Positions 56,841 through 64,000 of a DNA stretch of 64,000 bases are shown in pieces. The notes under the pieces are model-generated. The model was not told where the DNA came from and did no database searches. It was given only the letters and a program-made list of their open reading frames with translations. The stretch covers positions 30,533,001-30,597,000 of the forward strand of contig CM077011.1 of the NCBI GenBank assembly GCA_039090855.1, written 5' to 3'. The DNA is from Macrothele yani (Eukaryota; Arthropoda; Arachnida; Araneae; Macrothelidae). Both the position numbers and the translations under genes were made by a program. Each line of letters begins with the position of its first letter. Position 1 is the first letter of the stretch.

Positions 56841-57417
56841 TTCTATGGAATTTGAATCTGATGGCGCATATCTGTACTTGTGATATCACTCTTAGTCGTA
56901 TAGTCGTTCTACCTTCGAACTGAGTAACAGAAGATAGCGAAGAAAGGAAATCGGTCATGGGATAGAAATGCGCGAAAAATAGTCAAAACTGCAGAAATGA
57001 AAAGGCTAGATGATTGGGCGATCGCTAAAAAGATAGAAAGCAGTGAAGAAATGAGAAATCCGCGATGGAATGGTAAAGTATGAAATATATTAAGGAAGAA
57101 ATTAATAAATGAAAAATGACGTAAAAAGAACGAGAGGGAAAATAATTGTGGACGGGATGAGATATATAAAGAAACCATTTGAGAAACAATAACGGATTCG
57201 GTACTAGATTAAATACTGCTGCGTTACGATAACCTAAAATTCAGCCTCTGTTGCACGCAATTTTGATAAATTTAACTTAATAGCACATTAGAGCATGGGC
57301 GTGAAATTTCTTTAAATGCCGGAAAAATTTTAATCCCCAGCCCGAATTCGAATGTGTCAGGTTTCTCCGTCTCAAAGAAATGAACTCCCGGAGGTTGCTA
57401 ATTTGAAAAGTCCGTAA
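56841..57417. other. no gene recognised
   Basis: AT-rich DNA with a chance minus-strand frame near 56909-57178. Confidence 0.45.
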
Positions 57418-58110
57418 TTAATGCCAAATTGCGTTCACTCCCCATTCTGCGGCAGACGTCGCTGCACTGACGGGGAAAATTATAAAGAGTGTCGTAAAAA
57501 TTTCAATAAAAGGGTTTCGCACTTTGGTAAAGTATGGGACCCACGTACGATTGATACCATTCTGTACGAATTCTTTCTGAGATGCATTATTAGTTGGTCC
57601 TGGGCTCTTGTCTTGAGCCGGTGAATTATGGCCAATTGAAAAGTAAGAATGGAGCCAAGAGAATAAACCCTTCCTTTCGTTCTCTTCTCGACTTCTCCAC
57701 AGTTTATATATAACAAATGAGTTGTACCACGTGGCCCAGGCAGTTGCGCATTTCTCATTCCTATTCTCTGCCTTTATTTCCCCATCGTCTTCAAGCCCCC
57801 CACCTTTCGCCAGCCAATTAGGGCTGACTAATCGCCTGAACGACGCCATTAAGAGTGCAAATGCAGCAGGTCCGACACAACATTCCATCTGTTACATAAC
57901 TGTAGGAGAAACATTTGCTCTCACTCTCTCTCTCTCTCTCTCCTTTGCTTGGCACCCCCTTCCTCCTCCTCTTCATCGCAGTGTTGCCTTATCCAGCAGA
58001 AGCGCGGCTTGGAAGGGATACGTCGCCCTAGAACATCGGAGGAAAGAGAGAGAGAGAGAAAGAGGGGAACTCGACGATAGTCATATATCTCTGAAAACCA
58101 GGCACTGATG
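57418..58110. other. GC-richer patch with open frames on both strands, unassigned
   Basis: A 156-codon minus-strand frame (57888-57418) and a 128-codon plus-strand frame (57722-58108) overlap. Neither shows a motif I recognise. The patch includes CAGCCAATTAGGGCTGACTAA (57811-57831), with a TAAT-type core on each side, a CT tract (57919-57943) and a GA tract (58044-58062). It could be a regulatory or first-exon region of a host gene, or chance. I cannot decide. Confidence 0.3.
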
Positions 58111-58276
58111 TTTGCGAGAGTCACACTTAAGACGGAGTTTCTGTTTCCTTAACGGTTTTCTTTGCACCACTTTCAGCGTTAAGTTGAATTAAAATCGTGC
58201 ACTTGCGTGAATTACATGACAGCTTTCAGTCCAAATCCCAGACAGCCGTAAAACTTTCGGGAAATTAAAAAAAAAA

Positions 58277-58624
58277 TGTACGTCACTGTAAAAAAGTGAC
58301 TGTAGATTTTACGGTTTTAAACCGTTTTCCAGGGTGCCAACACAAAACCGTAAAATCTACATTTTTATGCAGTGTTGGAGCAAAGCTATAGTTTTGCTCC
58401 AACACAATCAACACATTCGTTCCAGCTAAATTGTGTTTTCGTGATTATTTAGACTGTGACTCGCTCCAGCCAAATTCTGTGCTGTTTTCTTCATTAAATG
58501 CAGTGTTGGAGCAAAGCTATAGCTTTGCACCAACACTGCATAAAGCTGTAGATTTTACGGTTTTGTGTTGGCACCCTGGAAAACGGTTTAAGACCGTAAA
58601 ATCTACAGTCACTTTGTTAGTGTA
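58277..58624. mobile_element. MITE with ~115-bp inverted ends and nested palindromes
   Basis: Arms 58293-58405 and 58500-58615 pair almost fully. Inside each arm TGTAGATTTTACGGT pairs with CCGTAAAATCTAC, and TGTTGGAGCAAAGC pairs with its own complement (GCTTTGCTCCAACA type). So each arm folds on itself and also pairs with the other. No coding sequence. Confidence 0.92.
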
Positions 58625-58760
58625 CAGTAGAACTTGGATATAAGAATCTCGCTTTAGACTACGCCTCGGTTATAACGTAAAAATTCAATACAAAGTTTGT
58701 TCCCGAGAAATTTGCTATAAGAGACATCAGCCTCGGGTTTAAGTTCATCAGTCAGTTTAT
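58625..58760 (+). mobile_element. pogo/Tigger-like left terminus
   Basis: CAGTAGAACTTGGATATAAG at 58625, after a TA, followed by TCGGTTATAACG (58665), resembles the inverted ends of pogo-group elements. No matching right end and no pogo transposase were found. Confidence 0.55.
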
Positions 58761-58889
58761 TTGGTTTTCCTATGAGATCTTATCATACGTACTGGATCTT
58801 ATCATACATCTATAGATCTTATCATAAGTACCCAGGAAAAAGTTAGCAGGATTATAACAATAGGTTCCTTTGCCGCAGTCTTGCAATCA

Positions 58890-59205
58890 GCTAAACAGAC
58901 AAAACCATCGCTCTTTCGATCTTTTAATTAACACACAGCAACCGAAAAATTGTTTTCCGGACACCACTTGGATCGCACTACAGATCTTTTCATAACTAAC
59001 CAAGTGAGTCCGTCTTACGCTAAGGTGTAAGACGAACGCCCTCGGCTAGTCTTGTTGGCCACCGTAGCGTAAGCCGAACGCGCATGGCTAGTTATCGAGA
59101 GATCTGGAAGTCGATCCCATCGGTGACCGAAAAACAATTTTTCGGTTGTTGTTCGTTAATTAAAGAAAAACGTGGAAAGAGCGATTGATGACTTTGTCTA
59201 TTTAC
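58890..59205. repeat. ~130-bp-arm inverted repeat
   Basis: Arms 58890-59025 and about 59045-59205 pair with gaps. The best core is CAACCGAAAAATTGTTTTCC (58938) with its complement near 59133. Both arms have an ATCGCTCTTTC block or its complement and a TTAATTAA. The loop centre is TGTAAGACGAACG. It lies just inside the pogo-like end and may be its interior or a nested MITE. Confidence 0.8.
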
Positions 59206-59814
59206 ATTGTCTCCACGTATTTAGAAGATTTTCATGCTTACAATCAGCTAGAAAAGGGCCAGTGCACAAAGGACACATAAGCAACGCTAAGAGGAACCTT
59301 TCAAACGTTATTCAAAAATCATCGGACAGAACGTTGTTAAAGGGCGCTCTTACAACTAAGAAGTTTATTGTACGAGAAATTGTTGATATGCCTCAAACTA
59401 AGGCAGCACGGAAAATGAAAGGAACCCAGGCAGTACGGAATGAATTTAGAACCTTAACTAGATATTTCTTCAGATCAAAGGAAAGAAGGAAAGAAAGGTT
59501 CTAACAAAGCATCTGGCAGACGAGTTATAACGTTAGGAGAGGTAGTAGCGCGTGGAAGGCGCTTCGTGGCACCCTGCTTGACCAAGGCATTCTAGAAAAC
59601 GCAAAGCCATGACATTAGAGAAAGGAATTTCCTCCGCTTGTGACGTCACTCTCATGATACATAGATGATACATGACACATGCTTTCTAGATGGCCTTGGC
59701 TTGACATGGTGTGAATATGACGATACACAGGAAATAAGAAATGACGATAATTAAGGCCTCTGTAACAAATGGCCCGAAATCAAGGACGCGAGCGACAGTT
59801 TATAACCCTAAGAG
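59206..59814. other. no gene recognised
   Basis: An open frame at 59172-59504 (plus) is rich in Lys and Arg. It begins inside the inverted repeat and has no recognised motif. A remnant of an element is possible. Confidence 0.35.
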
Positions 59815-59946
59815 TTACTTATGCTAGGTGTCGTGCGCGAAGCGACCGTGCGCCAAGCTACCCTCTGGAAATCGTGCGCGAAGCGACCCTGTTATATTTT
59901 ACCGTGGACGAAGCGACCCTGCTAATCGAATCATTTTACTTAAAAA

Positions 59947-59999
<53 letters not shown>

Positions 60000-60815
60000 A
60001 ATCGTAGACACACAATCGTAATTAATCAATCGTATTAATTAATTACATCTAATTAATTAATTACTCACATCAAGTTTTTTATACTAAATACAAATTTTTA
60101 ATATCATTATATATGTATATTTATACAAATCGTAGTCAAGTTATTTACATCTAATTAATTAAGTACTTACATCTTCTGAATTTTGTAGCTTTCGTCCTTA
60201 GTCCAACTTGGTAAGACTGCATAATTTTTTCAGGCATTTTTTAAGGTATTTAAATTTCCAAATTTGACGTGTGATGTACAAACAACAATTAAAAGAATTA
60301 GGAAAACTTGGTCCAAAAGGGAAGAAAATGTGTATACAAGTAGAAGAACGCATTCGTAATATCATGGCGGAATGTGGAAATTCTAAAGACCTTTAAAAAT
60401 ACCTGAAAGCATTAAGCTATCAAAATTCAGAAGATGTAAGTACTTAAAAAATGTCTAAAAGCATCAAAATTCAGAAGATGTAAGTAGTTTAAAAATGTCT
60501 AAAAGCATCAAAATTCAGAAGATGTAAGTACTTAATTAGGTGTAAATAATTTGACTACGATTTGTATATATATATATATGTAAAATGATATTAAAAACTC
60601 GTATTTAGTATAAAAAATTTGATGTAAGTAATTAATTAATTAGATGTAAATAATTTGACTACGATTTGTGTATATATATATATATATGTATATACTGTAT
60701 ATATATAAGTAAACTTATGCGATTAGCAGGGTCGCTTCGTCCACGATGGAACAGGGTCGTTCCGCGCACGATTTTCCACAGGGTCGCTTCCCGCACGTAA
60801 TCTTATGCTAGTTGC
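59815..60815. mobile_element. ~1-kb palindromic foldback element
   Basis: The left arm (59815 to about 60260) and right arm (about 60385 to 60815) are inverted copies. Outer parts repeat GCGAAGCGACCCTG-type units (59838, 59879, 59915) with complements at 60728, 60748 and 60780. Inner parts carry TTAATTAATTA, ACAAATCGTAGTCAA and ACTTACATCTTCTGAATTTT and their complements. The right arm holds a 44-bp unit three times (60421, 60465, 60509) that the left arm has once. The centre of ~120 bp has no gene. Confidence 0.88.
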
Positions 60816-61244
60816 TAACCCTCGAAACAAAACAAAATCAACAACAAAAAAAAAACCTCAGAATATTCCTCGCTAATGCTTAAACTACAGTATTTGAGAG
60901 AAGTCAGATTTATCCAGAATCGGAATGATGGTTTGCTTTTTTTTTTTTCTGCAGGGGGTGCAGCGCATTGGGGACCATTGCAACTCAGATCCACAAGAAG
61001 CACATCATGAAAGTGGTCGAGGGTTACACCTACATAGGGTATGGCACGGCCATTGAGACTGTAGAACTAATTTTATCTGGCTGTCTTGTTCTTGCACCCC
61101 CCCCCAAAAAAAAAAAATTAAATAAAAAAAAATGACCATGCACAAACAGATTGCTAACACCATTCATCAACGCCTTGGAGATAAATATGGCTTATTCCGA
61201 AGCTATAAAGATCTTCACTTTATTAAAAACTCCAGTTAGATGCT
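60816..61244. other. no gene recognised
   Basis: A-rich and C-rich homopolymer tracts occur near 60846, 60938 and 61098. No gene is seen. Confidence 0.5.
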
Positions 61245-62605
61245 GTTTCCTAAAGTAGGTATACACTGACTTCAGAAAACGTTGCGGCATGAAACGAAGA
61301 TCAAATACACTACGACCAGTGCGTCATTATGCAGATCGAAGCGACTGCAGGCTAACAACAGCACGTGTGAAAGTCGTTAGACAGTATAAATAACACCTGA
61401 TACTGAGCAGTCTTAATCAGTGTTGTTCTTTTTCTTGAGATTGGAAAGGCAGCGGACTTAAGCGAGTTTGACAAAGGCCAAATTGTAATTGCCAGACGGC
61501 TACGTCAGTTCATTTCCGATACGGCAAGCTTTGAGGGGTGCTGACGGTAAACTGTGGTTAGTACCTTTAAAAAGTGGTCCGAGGAGGTTAAAACCACTGG
61601 CCGTCGGCAAGATGTAGACCGACTCCAGCTCATCGATACTAGTGGCGAGCGAAGAGTACCCGGTATGGTACGATCCATCAGAAGGGACACCGTAGTGCCA
61701 CTCTCCGGTAATTTGAATGCTGATGACGGGAGTAATATGTCATAACAAACATTACATCGACACGTGATGAACATAGGGCTGCGTAGTCGCAGGCTTTTTT
61801 TTTTTATTTTTTTTTTTGATTGGAGGTTCAACGACCACCGTGAGCAACTCATTGGGCTATAAGCAGTCGCCCGTCCCTAATTTAGAGTCACTGGTTCCAG
61901 GGAAGGGAGAGAACCAGTGCCGTAAGACAAACACAACATCCATACCTCACCGGGATTCGAACCCGGACCCCGTTCGAACGAATGATCAGAGGCCATCGCT
62001 TAGACCACTGCGCCACCTGGGCGGCAGTCGCAGGCTGTGCCCATTGCCCATGCTAAATTATGTTCATTGTGGAAAGCACCTACAATGGGCAAACGAGATT
62101 GGAAACTGGAACTTGAATGATTGGAAGGTCTTCTGTTTAGATGAATCTCGTTTTCTGTTGTTCCATCTGGACAGTCGGGTACGTGTGTGTCGTTTACCTG
62201 AGGAAGTGTTGGAAACAGGATGCACAGTCGGACGAAAACAAGCTGGCAGAGAAAGTGTAATGCTTTGGGAAATATTCTGTTGAGAAACCCTGGGTCCAAT
62301 CATTTATGTAAAGGAAATTATGACTTCTACCGACAACTAAACATCATTGCAGACCAGGTATATTCTTTCATTACAACGATATTACCCTCTAGTTGTGCCT
62401 TCTTTTAGCAGGATAATGCGGGATGCCATATTGTCCGGATCGTTTGAGAATGGTTTGTGAAACATGAGAAAGACTTCGAGGTATTGGAAACAAGAAAGAC
62501 TCCTTGGCCTCCAAAAGTCCCCAGACATCCCCAATCGAGCATCTGTTCTTCGTGTTGAAAAAGCAAATCCGCTCTGCGGTGGCTCAATCACGTAACTTAC
62601 AAAAG
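61245..62605 (+). pseudogene. Tc1-like transposase remnant split by a SINE
   Basis: The N-terminal part starts near 61440 ([18 protein letters not shown]) and continues FKKWSEEVKTTGRRQDVDR (about 61570). The core resumes after the SINE with WNLNDWKVFCLDESRFLL (62110, first Asp) and RVCRLPEEVLETGCTVGR. The second Asp is in QDNAGCH (62412), and in another frame PIEHLF (about 62534) gives the Glu. All three catalytic residues are visible, but stops and frameshifts separate them. The left end is placed near a TATACACTGACTTCAG block (61258). The right end is altered by a tandem duplication. Confidence 0.85.
61796..62025 (-). mobile_element. tRNA-derived SINE inside the Tc1-like element
   Basis: Full length and close to consensus, reverse orientation. 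T-rich 3' tail at 61796-61818, head end at 62025. Target duplications AGTCGCAGGCT lie at 61785-61795 and 62026-62036, perfect, indicating a recent insertion. Confidence 0.95.
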
Positions 62606-63110
62606 TTTAAGATCTTCCGGTCACTTGTTGCTGATGTGCTAAAATTCTGTGGTATGTTGCACCAAAAAGTGGTCCTATACCAGCTGCACAACCTTCTGAG
62701 AAAAGATACACCATTGTATGGTGCGAACATAACCCAGAAACATGGTGGGACTTTGCACCACGTAATAGTGTGCGGTTGCACAACATTACAGTGCAAGGTT
62801 TCAGAAAGACTCCTTGGCCTCCAAAAGTCCCCAGACATCCCCAATCGAGCATCTGTTCTTTGTGTTGAAAAAGCAAATCTGTTCTGCCGTGGCTTAAAAA
62901 CGTAACTTACAAAAGTTAAAGATCTTCCGGTAACGTGCTGGTACTGTGTTAAAATTCTGTGGTATGTTGCACCAAAAAGTGGTCCTACACCAGCTGCACC
63001 ATCTTCTGAGAAAAGGTGCACCATTATATGGTGCAAACAAAACCAAAAAACATGCTGTGACTTCGCACCACGTAATGGTATGAGGTTGCACCACATTATA
63101 ATGCAAGGTT
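62493..63110 (+). repeat. 310-bp tandem duplication with Tc1 3' sequence
   Basis: The units begin AGAAAGACTCCTTGGCCTCC at 62493 and 62803. Each contains the Tc1 Glu-box region, then TTGCACCAAAAAGTGGTCCT and an inverted MITE-like sequence. The second unit has diverged by substitutions and small indels. Confidence 0.92.
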
Positions 63111-63223
63111 TCACCATGTTGTTGGGCTTTCATTGCCCCACGCAATGGTGTATCTTTTCTCAGAAAGTGGTGCAGCTGGTTTAGTACCACTTTTTGGTGC
63201 AACGTACCACAAAGTTTTTGGCA
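62950..63223. mobile_element. MITE with ~105-bp inverted ends
   Basis: The left arm CTGTGGTATGTTGCACC (62953) to about 63060 pairs with 63118-63223, whose end reads TTTTGGTGCAACGTACCACA. Arms share CAGCTGCACCA and TTCTGAGAAAAG. A half copy (62645-62790) lies in the first 310-bp unit. Confidence 0.85.
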
Positions 63224-63279
63224 GTGCACCAGATACTACAAAACACCTTTAGAAATCTTGTAGTGCCCATACCTTCCTG

Positions 63280-63365
63280 GGTAACATTGGTTTTTGCAAC
63301 ACTTAGAGGACGAGCATCATATTAGGCAGGTGGTCGTACTGGTTTGGTTCTTTGGTGTATAACTG
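63280..63365 (+). mobile_element. Tc1-type right terminus fragment
   Basis: AGGCAGGTGGTCGTACTGGTTTGG and TTGGTGTATA resemble the complement of the 36538 element's left end (TATACATACACCAATG.. GACCACCT). It is probably the end of a related element, or of the 61.2-kb copy displaced by the duplications. Confidence 0.5.
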
Positions 63366-64000
63366 AGAGAGACACAATTAATACATATTTCCGTTTCTAT
63401 TATAAAGAACCTGGAAAAATCTATAAAATCTCCAAACATGAGAATCTAAAGAGTGGAAATTCTGAAGATTTCGAAATAAAATATAACACAGATCTCACAA
63501 GTTGGCATTTGGGCAACTGCTTAAAAACTTCCTAAATAACAATAAGAAATTCGAATTGCCAATCCAAAAGGCAGCAGTTTTGCAGACATACTTTACCACT
63601 AGAAGAATTGTTAAGGCTTGAGATAAATTTTTCTCCTTTGTCTAGCCGGCTTTTGTAAGAAAATAAAAAATCAAGAACTAATAACAATAGTAATAACAAT
63701 GTCTAGTGCTTAGATATTAGTTTCTTATGCGACGCTTTCTTGTTTAAATGGTTTTAGGAATGTATACATGTATGTAATAAACAAAAACGGGGTAACTTGG
63801 AAGAAAGTGATTTCACGCCGAGACATTTGGCATCATTCAAACATAAAAAATATAATAATGCTATCAGGGGAAGCGTTATTGAGCAGAGATCTTGATTCTC
63901 AGCCCTTCAGAGCATCCTGGAGGTCGTCACCATTTTGATGTTAGTTTCCGAGTTAAATTGTTGTGCGTCTGCAAATTGCACGATCTGTCATTTTCTGAAT
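63366..64000. other. no gene recognised
   Basis: AT-rich DNA with a chance plus-strand frame at 63344-63535. Confidence 0.45.

Overview
The window reads as AT-rich, repeat-saturated nuclear DNA from an animal, most likely an arthropod and perhaps a chelicerate. The reasons are many Tc1/mariner elements, RTE-like LINE tails, a Helitron-like end, tRNA-derived SINEs and long microsatellites. The species assignment is a guess. I find no bacterial-type operon, no rRNA gene and no convincing host exon. Every protein match I can make belongs to a dead transposon, so the window looks intergenic or intronic.

Layout. 0-5.8 kb: a degenerate array of ~150-bp monomers arranged as a ~455-bp trimer, interrupted by a SINE and an LTR-like block (1.67-3.57 kb). 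5.9-16.2 kb: LINE tails, SINEs, a broken Tc1 transposase (6.9-7.9 kb), a complete but dead mariner (11124-12346) and a dead Tc1-type element with DD36E spacing (13797-15762). The DD36E element carries a nested MITE and a minisatellite grown from its own helix-turn-helix codons. 16-28.6 kb: mostly featureless AT-rich DNA with SINEs and an hAT-like repeat. 28.6-31.5 kb: two LINE reverse-transcriptase remnants and a non-autonomous Helitron-like element. 34.3-37.8 kb: two dead Tc1 elements back to back. 39.2-40.4 kb: the 150-bp array again, in the opposite orientation. 42.5-44.6 kb: a Tc1 fragment apparently split by a TTAA-flanked element and an hAT-like repeat. 46.3-49.6 kb: a 148-bp tandem repeat, a tRNA-headed foldback repeat and a 20-bp minisatellite. 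52.6-54.3 kb: a foldback element with very unequal arms. 55.7-56.8 kb: a ~205-bp tandem repeat invaded by a miniature LTR element. 58.3-63.4 kb: several palindromic MITEs, a pogo-like terminus, a 1-kb palindrome, a dead Tc1 element and a 310-bp tandem duplication.

The most interesting items are these. (1) A 570-bp miniature LTR retrotransposon at 55828-56397 has a tRNA-like Pol III sequence inside both LTRs, just downstream of a TATA-like box. (2) The 150-bp repeat arrays at 0-5.8 kb and 39.2-40.4 kb carry a box matching the CTCF core consensus, with convergent motif orientation. (3) The DD36E transposase has its DNA-binding codons expanded into about 15 tandem copies. (4) A 20-bp minisatellite is open in all three frames of one strand and gives the same peptide in each.

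The elements do not form a pathway. They form layers. SINE insertions with clear target duplications lie inside the satellite array, a LINE tail, a TTAA-flanked element and a Tc1 element, so the SINE family was active after those were in place.
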